The notes beneath the pieces were generated by a model that saw only the letters and a list, made by a program, of their open reading frames with translations, had not been told where the DNA came from and searched no databases. Shown piece after piece: positions 35,353 to 48,700 of a DNA stretch of 64,000 nt. The position numbers and the translations under genes were made by a program. The stretch is taken from the NCBI GenBank assembly GCA_027924645.1, contig BSBN01000860.1:1-64000 (forward strand), given 5' to 3'. The stretch's first letter is position 1. Every line of letters starts with the position of its first letter. The stretch is from Cunninghamia lanceolata. Lineage: Eukaryota > Streptophyta > Pinopsida > Cupressales > Cupressaceae.

Positions 35353-36856
35353 TGTTACATCCCCAATGTATGGTTTAGCTTAATCTTGCTTTTGAGTGGT
35401 AATCAAGATGATTAATCATAGTTTAATGATTAGATGCTTGTGGAAAAATATCAGATTTAATCATTGATTATGTGGATACTGACTAATGTTAGTTAGACAT
35501 GAGATTACATGTTGAAATGATTATTTAATTGTTATGATTTTTGAATTAGGTGATGATACACTAATCATGATTTTATGATGGTGAGTGTGATCAGGAAAAA
35601 ATAATCTTTCTTTGGAGACGGAAGGAGAGTATCATCCGGGAGGAAGAGAAAGATGTTGGGAAAAAGGTTGGATTGCCATCTGAGTATCAAAATTTTGTCT
35701 GCAAGAATCCTTGTAAGTTAGAGTGAGTTGTGTCTCTCCTTGTTAGTCATTTTCCTTTTAGTATTGATTGACAACCTTTTCCTTCTCGTCGTCATCTATG
35801 TTGTTTTGACTTAATGATGTTCATAGAACGTCCATTGAGTCATCTGTCTATCTCATCAAGTTGTCGAGATCTCCCTTGATTCCTTATTCTTTTCTGAAAT
35901 AAGATTTGAGAATATTATATCTTTTATATTTTACTCATGGTTGTCATAGCCATGTAAGGGGGAGTGATACTCGACCCCAAAACCATATTTAATTGATGTG
36001 CCATCCTTTTAATGATATTAATTTGATTACTATCGTGGTTATTTGATAACTTTTAAAATCATATAAGGGAAATTATTTGTGTTCTAATTGTTTTAACCTC
36101 CTTGAGGTCGGCCACCTTGGTATTAATATTGAATATTAATATTATAAAACCCTTGTTATCTGTTGGCTCTCAGTAGCCACCACCCATGAGATGTGGAGAG
36201 AAAGAGTGGAGGTTCGATGATGGGTTGTGAGGGTCCTTAGATCCCGCAAGGTGGCGTATTGTGGTGACATGCAAAGATTTGTGGGTGCATGCAAATAGGT
36301 ATCGAGATATGATTCTTGAAGTTTTGGTTTTTCTTTTTGCGGAGTATGTTTTTCTGGGGGTGTTGAAAGGCAGAGAGGGAGTGAAGGTATCTAAGGGATA
36401 GCATGACTGTAATAATAGTGTGGGGAGAAAGGGAGCTCAGCCTCAGTGTGCACATTTGAAATCTTTTCAGTAGTAGCTTGATACAACTATATATTCATTT
36501 GCAGGTATGAAACCATGTAGTATATTGATTTGAATTTGATAATGTTAGAGATTTATTACTGCTATCTATATTACGTCGACCGTGTCGACTCTTTGTTATA
36601 GTAAGCTATTGTTAATGTCACTTATTGTGACAGTAGACATGGTTAAAACCTGTTAATAATGGCTTGAGGCCGCAAGTGCCTTCCTTGCATTTTTAAATTA
36701 AACCTATGTTATTTGACCAAATATGAAGCTGTCATTCATGCACACTGTGCATGCAAGACCATCGCTTGCCGATGGTAAGGATAAAACTATCCTCTTTGTC
36801 TTGAAGTTTCCCTAATAAAGATTAAAAGTCTGTGAGGGCATTGATATATATGTTAT
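35353..36856 (+). repeat. 3' LTR of the chromovirus, first part
   Basis: Matches 8515-9799 followed by 24539-24760 and so preserves the uninterrupted junction CAGTAGACATGG near 36631. It is cut by the nested LTR element after GTTAT (36852-36856). Confidence 0.95.
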
Positions 36857-38072
36857 TGTAGACACCTAAAATTGACTTGCCCCGCAAACCAATTTCCCGT
36901 ATCTCTACACCACCAATTATCCCTCTTATTAATTAAATAAATTTATTTTATTTAATTAAGTTATCCCTAATCATCTACACTTAGCCATTTATCCATCCTT
37001 TGTGATCAATTAATTCATTTAATTTATCACTATACCTTACAGCACTAGCCTCATTAATTAAATAAATAGTCTCAATATTTATTTAGTTAATTTGTCCATC
37101 TCCTTAATTCTTATTAATTAAATAAACCATACTTATTTAATTAATCTACCCTACTAATCAACCTAAACCTAGCCTAGTTGATTAAATAGCAATTATTTAA
37201 TTAGTTACCCTAGCCTACCTATCCCCTAGACCTAAATTAATTAAGCTAAACACTTAATTAAACCTTGCTTAACCCATCCTCCCCACACACTTTAAATAAA
37301 AATCAATTTTTTATTCAAAAGGTCACATCTTCCTTACATGACCCACCAACTCATTTATCACCATCTTACACATGTAAGTGTACATGTGTCTTTCAACCTT
37401 CACACTTCCACATAAACCTAAATTTTTAATTCACATTCCCCCATGAGATGAATTTTTAATTCATTTGTCATATCCACTCTTTCGAAAAATGAATTTTAAT
37501 CCTCATCACCCTTCCCCATGTGAATTTAAAATTCACAAATAACGAGAGCCATCTAATCTCATTGACCCAATCTTAACCCTTGATCTCTCTTACCCAACCC
37601 TCTTGTGACACTTATCACAAGACTACAACTCCAATCTAAACCCTAATCCTCAAGCATTTCTAGCCATTGATCTAAAATTTCAATCCTCACCCTCCATCCT
37701 TTTATCAAAAATCTATAAATAGAACCCTCACCCAAGCCATTTTCATCGCTTCTTCATCCTATCATCACTATGCCCAAATTTCTCTCAAATCTTCTCATCA
37801 TACCATCATAATGCCAAAATCCCTCTAGCCTTCTATCTCATTCATCCATAGCCAAATCCAATCCTCATCTTATCAAATCCCTCTCAAATCTTCATCCTCA
37901 TTGTGTTGAGCAAGTAAGGAGCAATCCACATTTACACTACATCAACATTGGGTAAAGCTAGGGTATTTGGGTGCAACACTCTCTACCTCATCTTGATTTG
38001 TGGGTCATCTTGAAGGTATAATACTTGTGTTTATGCATTTGTTTTATGTTTTCCCTTTCATTTTGATTTCAC
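36857..38072 (+). repeat. 5' LTR of the nested element
   Basis: Aligns with 39992-41219. The last few bases (after TTTGATTTCAC) differ from the 3' LTR, so the exact edge is uncertain. U3 is rich in TTAATTAAATAA. Confidence 0.9.
37714..37721 (+). promoter_or_regulatory. LTR promoter TATA box
   Basis: TATAAATA followed by GAACCCTCACC and a pyrimidine-rich transcript start region. Conserved in the 3' LTR at 40862-40869. Confidence 0.75.
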
Positions 38073-39991
38073 GGACCAGAAGCATATCAACTTGCAACAC
38101 CTGAGGGGTAGCCTCTAGACGAGAGCATGAATATTCTGCACCTAAAAAAGTTCTATGCATAACCCATCGAGTATCCCAAGCAAAAATACAAAAAAATCAA
38201 AACATAGAAAAAAGCTAAAAAATCAAAAAGTCAAGAAAAACTGGAGTGCAATAAAGCCATCAAATGGTGAAAATCACTTCAGCGACACGTTGGATTGGTA
38301 CCATGGTGAAAACTTGTTTCAGGTGCCATGTGTAGTGGCCAGTTCTACCATATGATAACCTCTATTCTCCATCATGACACTCCATATCAAAAACACCTTC
38401 CATGGCTTGTAATTCTAAAACATCAATCACCCACCCTGCATCATCCCACCCAATGCTAGCCCATCGAACAAAGATCCTTGTAAGCTTCCTTCTGTACAGC
38501 TAAAATTTAAAAATTTAAAAACATTAGAAAATCAAAAAATCCAAAAACATTAGAAAATCAAAAAATCCAAAAACATTAGAATATAAGAAAATCTAAAAAC
38601 ATACAAAAAATTCAAAAAAATTACAAAATCAAAAAATCCAAAAACATCATAAAATCATAAAATCTCAAAAACAATACAAAATCCCCCGCCCCCCCCCCCC
38701 AAAAAAAAAAAAAAACACCAAAAAAGTCAAAAAATTACAAAATCCCAAAAATAATCCCACGACATCATCACAATCACCCAAATCATCCAACACATCATCT
38801 TCCAACATCATCACATCTATCCTCAATCATCCCACATCACCATCACAAATCAGAACTACATATCATCACCACCTGCATCTTAATGTGCCTTGATCCCATA
38901 GATATAGGGTATGTAGGTAGTTTGAAATACAAAGGAAGTATCCAGTACTCAGGTACATAAGATGCACCTATCCAAACCACTTGAATGATCCCTATTCCTT
39001 GAGCTTACACTAGATCCAAATGTAATATCCCAAGCATCGCATTACCTATCAGAGCAATCATCCCCTATCAAAAATCATCAACTATCAAATTAGCATCAAC
39101 CACAACTTGTAACCATCATATATTGTGCCAACCCAACAACATCAACCATCAATATCATCCATCGATTCCTGCCTTAACGGATATATTATTCCTACAATAG
39201 GTAGAATCCATCATCAAATCATCATCCATCTCAGCAAGAGATACAATGGCTATTTGTTTGGTTCGTTGGTCTTTTGGTTCTTGATTTTTATCTTTTGACC
39301 TATTCAAAGATCACATCAAAACTACCTTGATCTCACTATATCATGGTATGTGGAGAAAACATCTAGAACATGGCATAGTCATTGTTGTTGTATGCTGTGC
39401 TTGTGGGTTTGTCTCATTACTCCAAGCTAGTATTCATATCTTGTGGATTATAGGGTCAGTTCTTGCATATTGATCTCCTTATGCATCTAAGGTTCATCAT
39501 ACCTTTTGTGTATTAAGGGCTTATACTATGAGTCCCCTTCCCTCATCTGGACAAGGTTGTACTATCTCAGGCATGCATGGGATCATCCCTTTGTCTGTGT
39601 GTCTAGTCCATGCAAATGTCGGATAAACATCATCACCTTGGTCTTCTATACCTTGGTGAAAGTATCCACCTTGCTATATCAAACCTAGGATTGCTTTAAA
39701 TCTTTTTCAACACAATAGTCATCCATCAACCAATCTACCCAAAATCATCAATCTTTCATTTCACTCCTTATCCTCCAACCACTTATACCAATCTGTTCCA
39801 TCCATTTCGAGAGCACACCCGTGTTCTTGGAACCCGCCTGTCCTCTCGAGGGGGCATCACCCTTACCAATCATCCCTGAAACTTACCCTATTCTTCTAAG
39901 ACAAAATCTTTTTCTAGCTGATCCAACTCTATGTTTTAACTTATTTGAAATAATGTCACTTAGCCGTAACACCATTTCAAAGAGGGGCAAA
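38073..39991 (+). other. Internal region of the nested element, non-coding
   Basis: 38500-38750 is an A-rich repeat of AAAATCCAAAAACATTAG, with a C-run then an A-run at about 38683-38715. 38755-39240 is rich in CATCA repeats. No gag, protease or reverse transcriptase motif. A polypurine tract, AAAGAGGGGCAAA, lies at 39979-39991. No clear primer site follows the 5' LTR. Confidence 0.8.
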
Positions 39992-41227
39992 TGTAGACAC
40001 CTAAAATTGACTTGCTCCGCAAACCAATTTCCCGTATCTCTACGCCACCAATTATCCCTCCCATTAATTAAATAAATTCATTTTGTTTAATTAAGGTATC
40101 CCTAATCATCTACACTTAGCCATTTATCCATCATTTGTGATCAATTAATTTGTTTAATTTATCACTATATCTTACAACACTTTCTGAGTCATTAATTAAT
40201 AAATAGTCTCAATATTTATTTAATTAATTTGTCCATCTCCTTAATCCTTATTAATTTAATAAACCATACTTATTTAATTAATCTACCCTACTAATCAACC
40301 TAAACCTAGCCTAGTTGATTCAATAGCAATTATTTAATTAGTTACCCTAGCCTACCTATCCCCTAGACCTAAATTAATTAAGATAAACACTTAATTAAAC
40401 CTTGCTTAACCCATCCTCCCCACACACTTTGAATAAAAATCAATTTTTAATTCAAAAGGTCACATCTTCCTTACATGACCCACCAACTCATTTATCACCA
40501 TCTTACACATGTAAGTGTACATGTGTCCTTCAACCTTCACACTTCCACATAAACCTGAATTTTTAATTCACATTCCCCCATGAGATGAATTTTTAATTCA
40601 TTTGTCACATCCACTCTTCCAAAAAATGAATTTTTAATTCATTTTAATCCTCATCACCCTTCCCCATGTGAATTTAAAATTCACAAATAATGAGAGCCAT
40701 CCAATCTCCTTGACCCAATCTTAACCCTTGATCTCTCTTACCTAACCCTCTTGTGACACTTATCACAAGACTACAACTCCAATCCAAACCCTAATCCTCA
40801 AGCATTTCTAGCCATTGATCTAAACTTTCAATCCTCACCCTCCATCCTTTTATGAAAAATCTATAAATAGAACCCTCATCCAAGCCATTTTCATCACTTC
40901 TTCATTCTATCATCACTATGCCCAAATTTCTCTCAAATCTTCTCATCATACCATCATAATGCCAAAATCCCTCTAGCCTTCTATCTCATTCATCCATAGC
41001 CAAATCCAATCCTCATCTTATGAAATCCCTCTCAAATCTTCATCCTCATTGTGTTGAGAAAGCAAGGAGCAATCGACATTTACACTACATCAACATTGGG
41101 TAAAGCTAGGGTGTTTGGGTGCAACACTCTACCTCATCTTAGATTTGTGGGTCATCTTGAAGGTATAATACTTGTGTTTATGCATTTGTTTTATGTTTTC
41201 CCTTTCATTTTGATTTCACTAATCACA
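39992..41227 (+). repeat. 3' LTR of the nested element
   Basis: Starts TGTAGACACC right after the polypurine tract and ends CACTAATCACA. Includes the TATA box at 40862-40869. Confidence 0.9.
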
Positions 41228-41232
41228 ATTAT

Positions 41233-41526
41233 GATTGTTACAAGCCCGCGAGGGCATTGATATATGTTATGACAGTTACAAGCTCGCGAGGGCAATGATA
41301 TATATGTTATGGTTGTTAAAAGCCTATGAGGGCGATGTTATATTATGACTATTTTAAGCCCGAAAAGGCATTATTATATAAATATTGTTTAGAGCCCATG
41401 AGGGCATTGTTTTATGATAACTATAGAAAGCCCAAGAGGGCTTCTTTACATGATAACTGTGCTGGGTTGACAGTGGTAAACCTTTGTATGTGCTGAGTGC
41501 ACTTAACATTCAATTATATCAAACTC

Positions 41527-41563
<37 letters not shown>

Positions 41564-42878
41564 GTCCTTGACTATATAGTAAGGATAGTATGATAATCTT
41601 GGTGCATGCTATGCATGCAATGATTAAATGACTCCTCGATGAAGTAGGAGGACTTAACATAAGGTAAATAGTATTGTTTCCTTGGCATAAATAAATGCAT
41701 GCCATATTTCCTTGGAGAAGTCATTCTTCCTTGTCACTTACTTTACTATAAGAGTCAACTCTATATTATTATGAACTCATGTGTTTAATACAAACGATTG
41801 CCATCTTCATGTTAATGGTAATACTCATATTAAGTGTAGAGTAATGAGGATTCCATTAGATTCCTTGAGAAATAACCTTTTCAATGGAATCGACTCATTG
41901 GATCATTGAAAATACCCCTCTTGATGATATGAATTGAGTATAAACCTTGGGATAAGGTAAACAAAGTAAACATCAACCGGGTAAGGTCAAGTGTCAAAAA
42001 CATGATTGAACTTATACCACTATGAAAGTGCGGGAATAGAGTGATGTGGAGTCACAGGTTCCCCATTGCAATAGCAACATAACACTAAGGAATGTACTCC
42101 CTAGATAGGAGTCAAAAGTCCTAGAATTGGACTAAGAATGGTTTGAACTTACCTTTTTGTTGGACCTAGAGAGGTCGAACTAAGAATGTTGTAGGATGAG
42201 ACAACTTCTAAGTCGAGTCGAGGTGGTGGACATACAACTGTGTTCATTGTGAAACGTATATGTATGTAAATCTTTGGCCAAAGTAATGCATCCGTCTCTA
42301 TGTGCATTAGTCAGTCTACATTGCTCTAGATGACATAATGTCTCTAGTAGTGTCATACATAGTTAGAGTGGATCTATCTAGTTGTGTGACCATGAGGCAT
42401 TATGAAGGACACAACACTAGATACTTAGATGGCAAACCTAACGGTTCCTTATATTTATACCTTCTGTGAAGGGTAGGGCCGCTTCTAGGTAGGAAGTTAT
42501 GTAAGGGACAGCTGGGATGTGGTTGGAGGAAAAGCACTCGGAAGATGAGCTCTCCTTCCCAAGCAGCAGACAAGCCGAGGCTTATGAAGACAGATGTCAA
42601 AAGTTCTAGATTTGATAGTCAATTATTATGTATCATTTTATATTTGATGCCTTAAGCATATCTTTGTACATGTATAGTGAAGGTCATTCACTAATGTGGT
42701 ATTAATGGATAATGTAATTCTATGTTTTGTTATTCTGGAAAAGAATAACATGTTTAATTATTGTGATGATGTTAACTCATTTTTGTTTAACTATGATTTG
42801 GTTAATCATGATGTATTCTTACTCTTAGAAGATGAATATTTATGGTTATTTTTGGGTAATATGAAATGTCATGTTACA
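41233..42878 (+). repeat. 3' LTR of the chromovirus, second part
   Basis: Continues the LTR after the nested insertion with the GCCC...GGGC repeats and ends ATGTTACA. It contains a (TA)n microsatellite at about 41530-41560 that is much shorter in the 5' copy. Confidence 0.95.
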
Positions 42879-42883
42879 TATAG
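42879..42883. repeat. Target-site duplication (right) of the large Ty3/gypsy element
   Basis: TATAG, identical to 8510-8514. Confidence 0.9.
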
Positions 42884-43189
42884 GGTAGACCATTGAATAA
42901 GAACTTGTGGAAAGTTCACGAGTCTAACCATGAAGCAATACTCAACACCACAAAGAGTAGAGTGGATCCACATGGTTCATTGGATTGAATTGGTGGAATA
43001 ATATAAAGGTATGTTATGTATTTCTTAAGTTTTGTGATTTGAGTACATTTTTCTTTTCTTTTATTCATTTATTTCTTGTAGTGCTATTAATGTAGGTTAG
43101 TGGTGCCAAAAAAACTTCCACCTTCTCATGGTTATTACTATTAGTAGAGAATTTTATATTCTTGAAGTGAAGAGAAGCTTTAAAAAATA
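42884..43189. other. Spacer, no gene
   Basis: Unique AT-rich sequence after the gypsy element; nothing supported. Confidence 0.5.
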
Positions 43190-43649
43190 ACATATCCTCA
43201 TTTTACCTTATATATGTTTGACATTATTTTCTTACCTTCATTTCACCTTCTATATGTTTGACATTATATGTTTAGAGAGAGAGCATAAGTGAGGAAGAGA
43301 GGATGAGATAATGACCTAGGGAGAGATAGACTCAGGGAGAGAGGAAGAAAGGAAGATAGGGAGATAGGGAGATAGGGAGAGAGAGATGTTTGGCATGCTT
43401 TTCTTATCCTCATTTCATCTTCTATATGGTTTCCATGCTTTTCATATCTTTATTTCACCTTCTATACATTTACCGTACCTTTCTTATTCTCATTCCTCCT
43501 CCTATATGTTTTCCATATTTTTCTCATCCTCATTTCACCTTGTATATGTTTAACATGATTTTCTTATCCTCATTTCACCTTCTATATTGACATTATTTAC
43601 TTACCTTTATTTCACCTTCTATATGTTTGACATTTGGTGCAGGGGCACC

Positions 43650-44189
43650 CATAACTCTTCATGTCTTCAAGGGGTCAAAAGTTAACATTTTGTTTTATTT
43701 TGGTATTTTTATGTAATAAGGTCTTCTAAGACCATTCTTGTGTGTTGGAGTCTAATTTGAGTCATTAGGTGTAAGTTGGAGTTTAGAAGAATATGAAAAG
43801 TCTCAATGTTGCAAAACATGGAATATGAAAAGACACAAGTGTAAATGAAGTAATTAGAATGGTTATAGTTTGAAAATCAGTTGTAAATGGTTGGTACATG
43901 TTTAAATAGCCTTGGGGAGGTCGAAACCAAGGAGTGTGGTTACATTTTGAAGTGATATCAATAAAAGACATCCTTGTTTATGCATTTCTAAACGTTAAAT
44001 TGCTATTTTAGAGCTTGGTACGACCTTGTACGATTGGTTCATGATCTAAAACCAATTGGAGTTGATGGAGAATTGAGTCTACTTCCTTATTCTTTTTATT
44101 GCATCTAATTTCATTATGTTTCAAACAAGTTATGCCCATTTTACTACAAATAGGTTTGAAACCCTTGTTAGGGTAATAGTAGCAAACAA
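43650..44189. other. Spacer within the minisatellite region, no gene
   Basis: Unique sequence; the short minus frame 43783-43971 has no supporting feature. Confidence 0.4.
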
Positions 44190-44705
44190 ATTAATTTTTG
44201 AAGGTTTCTGTACAAAGTAACCTACCTTGATTTTGAGATATGTTGTATAAGGTCCAAATAGGTGTCTAAAACTATGTTTACATTCTTGATATCATGTCTG
44301 CACTAAAAATTATGGCCGAAAAACGTAATTTGCTGCTACAAAGGTTGTTCAAGCAATTAGGCCTAGGGACTAGGACAGTCAATTTTTGGGCCTTGTGTTC
44401 CAAAGCAACCCCACCTGAATATTGGATTTGTTTGATAAAACCCAAAAGGGTATCTAAATCTGTGTTTAAATTCTGGGTATCAGGTCTGAGTTAGAAATTA
44501 TGAAAGAAAATGTCATTTTGGAGTACTACTAGGCCTAGTTAAGAACGAGACAGTTAATTTTAGAGCCTTTCCGTATAAAATAACTCTATATAATTTTGAG
44601 GTATGTTGAAATATGGCCAAATGGGTATCTTAAACATGTTTCCTTTCCTAGAGATCAAGCCTGCATCAGGAGTTATGCCAAATTTGCCTTTTTGAAAGGC
44701 TATAA
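44190..44705. repeat. Three diverged ~180-bp tandem repeats
   Basis: Units share a TTTTTG..G.CCTT(T).CGTA.AAA.AACC start (near 44195, 44384, 44555), then TTTTGAG.TATGTTG, a GGGTATCTAAA segment, and end AGGTCTG...AAATTATG...AAA. They are about 65-70% alike by eye. Confidence 0.65.
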
Positions 44706-45345
44706 GGAAGACTAAGGGTTTGTGAAGGAAAACCCACATTTTGATGACCAAAGGCATTTGTTTAAGGTTGTTTTGAGTTTGATTACCCCTTTTCTGCATC
44801 AACATTATACGTTTAGTGAGAGAGAGAGAGAGCATAAATAAGGAAGAGAGGATGAGAGAGAGACTTAGCCGGGAGAGAGAGATTCAGGGAGAGGAAGAGA
44901 GAGAGACATAGGGAGAGAGAGAGACACTTTAGGCATGATTTGCATATCCTCATTTCACCTTCTATGTGTTTCCATGCTTTGCATATCCTTATTTCACCTT
45001 CTACATGTTTGGCATAATTTTTTTATCCTCATTTCACCTTCTATAGGTCTATCATATCCTCATTTCACCTTTTATATGTTTGACATTATTTTCTTACCTT
45101 CATCTCACCTTAGATATATGTTTAAAATTATATGTTTAGTTAGGGAGAGAGAGGGAGAGAGAGGGAAAGAGTGGAATGAGGAAGAGAGGATGAGAGAGAG
45201 AGAGACCAAGGGAAAGAGGAAGAGAGAGACACATTTGGCATGAATTGTGTATCCTCATTTCACCTTCTATATGGTTTTTATGCTTTGCATATCCTCATTT
45301 TACCTTCTCTACATTTACCAAGGTTTTTTATTCTCATTTTACCTT

Positions 45346-45739
45346 CTATATGTTTGCTAGGAGTGAAATTTTACATTCCACACCTCCTGGGACTAAATCA
45401 ACAGCATCAACACATTGAGTTGGGTGGGTGAATGCTAGTGGAGGTCTCTTTTTGGTGGCCAAGCGTCCTAATCCTTTTGGGCTACATTGGACCGAGAGAG
45501 TCTCTTAAGATCCCTAAGACTAAAAAGTTGCCAAACTTTGGACCGACTTTACTCTCAAGTTGTGGCACCTAGGAATGTCTCATTTACATGTACAAGTGGA
45601 TGTTGGGTCCACCTACAAATACCTACCTTAGTTTTTGTTAACTAAAATTCATTTTCCTATAGTGGCAACAAATGAAATGTTGCAAAATGCTTTAGTTCCA
45701 TTTAGTGAAAGGGTATTAGGAGTGAAATTTTGTATTTCA
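45346..45739. repeat. First unit of the ~358-bp satellite array
   Basis: Same unit as 49194-54848 (GTGGGTGAATGCTAGTGGAGG, GGGCTACATTGGACCGAGA, AAAGTTGCCAAACTTTGG). It is separated from the main array by the insert 45740-49193. Confidence 0.9.
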
Positions 45740-48700
45740 TGTAATGCCTTAGGTTTTCACCCAAAGCATTAGCCGAACAAACACTGAACCAACAATTTTT
45801 TTGCATTTGCAAGTGCAACATTTACACGTCGCATTGCACTCACGCACACACAAGGTGTCGCAACAAGGACAACAACACCAAAAATGAAATCACCATTACA
45901 CAATACAAGGTGGCACAAGCAGAAGACTTCACCCATCATGTGACAACTCACCATGATGACCAAACGAGAGGTGGAGCTCACTCCATGATGAGGATCAGAT
46001 ACACGTCCACGACCTCGTGAACACATGGAGTAGGATGAGGGTGACATCCACCCCAGTCCATTCCATGATAACATAAGACATCCCAAACACAAGGGTAACA
46101 CTCACCCATGAGATGGTCCAACTAGGAGGTACATGTCCTCAACCAAATGGAATGGTCACTAGTCGATCTCATGCAAAGACACACTTCCCAAAAAAAAGAA
46201 GGAATAATCCAAGAGTGCATAACACATCATGGAAATGAACATGGTTACACTCAAGTGGTCAAACAAGCACCTTAAAACAACAAACTTCACAAAAGGGTTG
46301 AACCAATTATGTCCACATGTCAAAAAGGACAAAAGTGATACAAAAGGCTATGCATGTTCGACACCAACATTGACACATGCCAAAAGCAAAGATAGGATCC
46401 TCACCACCTATGTGGGATGAATATGATCCAACACAAAAATATCCATAAACATCAAATACAACATCAAATAACTGAGTCTAAACATGCTAACACAGCTAGA
46501 TTCTAACATGTAAAATCTATCAAAACATGCCAACATCCTCACAAACCGAGGTGTGGAAAAATACAAGACGATATACAATAATTACAATATTCAAAGGGCT
46601 TCATCCTGGACATAGATGAATCATAGCCAAATTCATAAATCAACTCATAGCATTAATTACATCTTATTACAAAGGTCTCAAAAGTCCTACGTTACAAAGG
46701 TTACAATAATCTATAAATATAATAAACAAGTGCATAAACCACCCAAAGACCAACACGCTCTCCAAAGTGCAACAAGACATGAAGCATGACATATTCAACT
46801 TGCAAGAAGATAAGGGAACCATCAAACACTTGAATATCTTCATGAAGGACCAAAGGGTAAATGTTGTTCGCCTCCCAACCGTATTGCCATCGTCGAGCGC
46901 AATAGCTGTCTACGCAACTCTAGGCAACCCCCAAGCTACAGAAAAGGTGATCATGGAAAACTTGCTAAGAGCATCTCACAGATCTAGGGTATACAAGTAA
47001 ACTATGGCATACACTCCAATCAATACACACAATATACATGGCACATCTACCAATCCAATGCATACAATAATACATGGTACAACTACCACACAATGCATAT
47101 AAATAACTTGTGGTATACTTGCCAATAAGCATAATTAAATGACGTCACAACACTCAAGCATAAGGGAAATAATCACACCTTAAATGAATGCCAAACAAGG
47201 CATAAACCATAGGCCATCAAGGACACATACAAGCATGAATTAGGCATAACAATGCACTACAATGCAAGTACACAACACATGTCAAGTATAACTCAAGCAG
47301 TGACAAATAAGAAAGAGGGAACTAGCAAGCTAAATAAGGAGTGTCATGATGAGGGCACTCAAATATCCTCATCGAATGTGAGTAGTAAGTCACCTATCAT
47401 GGGCCCTACTCAAGCATCCACCAACTCTAACATTGCGTGCAATGCTTCTACACCCAACTGGGTCTAGGAAAGCTCTCTACAGTTGGCGTGCACCGTTATT
47501 GGGTCTAGAGAAGCTCCCTACGGTAAGGTGTTGAAACTCTTGTTTTAACTTTTATTAACTCTCATGTGATTAATGTTTCTCTTTTTACAAATAATTACAT
47601 GCTAAACCCACCAACAAATTCATACCTTGGTATGCGTTCAAGGAGCCACTCCTTACCTATTCCCAAAACTCTTCCTAAACATCCAACGCATTGGTTTAAC
47701 AAACCGAGCGTGACACAAATTTCAATGCACCAAAAATCCTTAAAATACAACATGGTCTCAAAAGATGCAGAATCACATTTTAATTGGGAGACAACTCATT
47801 CCACAAAACAATTTTATGAATATAGATGTGGCACGCAAACCAATGACTAAATTTTCAACATAATACTTTTTTTGACAATATTCTAAAAATATATAAATAT
47901 TAAAATAACAGGGAGACTACTCATCCCATATTCAAATTCATCAAGGAAATGCCTACAAAGTAATTTTCATGTTTTCCAAATACAAGAAATAACCATAAGG
48001 CTACAAAAACTCTATTAGAGCTCCCTATTGCACCTTGACCAAGTTTGACCAATTTTCTAACTTCAATGTTTCAAGGTGTATGGAAAAAGGGTGAACTACC
48101 CATTATAGCTATGGTGAACAAAATATCAAATATCAAATAAAATCCATGTGGGTGATTCTACAAAAAATTTGATAAGGTATGGTTTGTTTTCCCATGTTTC
48201 CAAAATGAAGAACACATGAAAAATTTAAATGAAAACAACTATAAATTCAAATCTTACCTTTCCTTCCTAATCAGGATGCCATAGCAATCCACTAAATGTG
48301 GCATGACAATGAAGAAAACATACAAATTTAAAACAAAGGAGAGATTCAAGAATCATACCTTTCCTACAAGCAATCCAAGGAGGAGAAGAGGGTTTTGAAA
48401 GTAAGCTTTGATCACACACAAGCATCCACAATTCAAATCCACTCCACTTCAACCAAGCAATCCAACCTTTCTTTCATTCACGGAGAAAATCCTTCTTTCC
48501 AACAAGAGAGGGTTTGGGAGGAGAGAGCAAATGGAGAGGAAAAAGAATCAAATAAAATAACTCCTTTTTCCCTTTTAACACCCAAAAGCCCTAATTTAAA
48601 ATAGAATAAAAAATTCATTTAAATAATTTTTTATTAATAATAAAATAAGATATATTCATTTAACACACCATTTAAAAATATATCTAATTCATTTCATTTT

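Larger units (their letters stand above)
36857..41227 (+). mobile_element. Non-autonomous LTR retrotransposon nested in the 3' LTR
   Basis: Two direct repeats of about 1.2 kb (36857-38072 and 39992-41227) both start TGTAGACACCTAAAATTGAC and are about 95% alike by eye. The element ends CA. It is flanked by GTTAT (left) and ATTAT (right); the empty site in the 5' LTR reads GTTATGA. The internal 1.9 kb has no gag or pol motif. It must have moved with proteins from another element. LTRs sharing the TGTAGACACCTAAAA start and the AAAGAGGGGCAAA polypurine tract occur again on the minus strand at 56858, and the start also at 49193. Confidence 0.9.
8515..42878 (+). mobile_element. Ty3/gypsy chromovirus, full length but decayed, interrupted three times
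   Basis: Order on the + strand: 5' LTR (8515-9799 and 24539-26449), Met-tRNA primer site (26452), gag, protease, reverse transcriptase, RNase H, integrase, chromodomain, polypurine tract (about 35340), 3' LTR (35353-36856 and 41233-42878). Both LTRs start TGTTACA and end ATGTTACA, and TATAG flanks the whole. Without the LTR inserts each LTR is about 3.15-3.2 kb and the element about 15 kb, including the extra segment in pol. The two LTRs agree at roughly nine positions in ten by eye, so the insertion is old. All coding parts carry stops or frameshifts and several catalytic residues are lost. LTR length and the C-terminal chromodomain suggest a Tekay-like lineage; that is an inference. Confidence 0.95.
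43190..45345. repeat. Compound minisatellite: GA-rich blocks plus ~40-bp TCATTTCACCTTCTATATG units
   Basis: The phrase CTCATTTCACCTTCTATATG recurs every 35-60 bp at about 43195-43635 and 44945-45355. Three GA-rich blocks (43275-43390, 44815-44930, 45140-45235) share the order GAGCATAA or GTGGAATGA, then GAGGAAGAGAGGATGAGA, and each is followed by GGCATG and the minisatellite, so the whole compound unit was copied at least three times. Frames inside, such as 43390-43590, are translated repeat. Confidence 0.85.

Noticed and set aside
43390..43590. 66-codon Phe/Ile-rich frame resembling a membrane peptide
   Set aside because: It is the translated TCATTTCACCTTCTATATG minisatellite.
46229..47850. 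Four short + frames in the insert of the satellite array
   Set aside because: None has a recognisable motif, neighbours in the same frame, or protein-like conservation.
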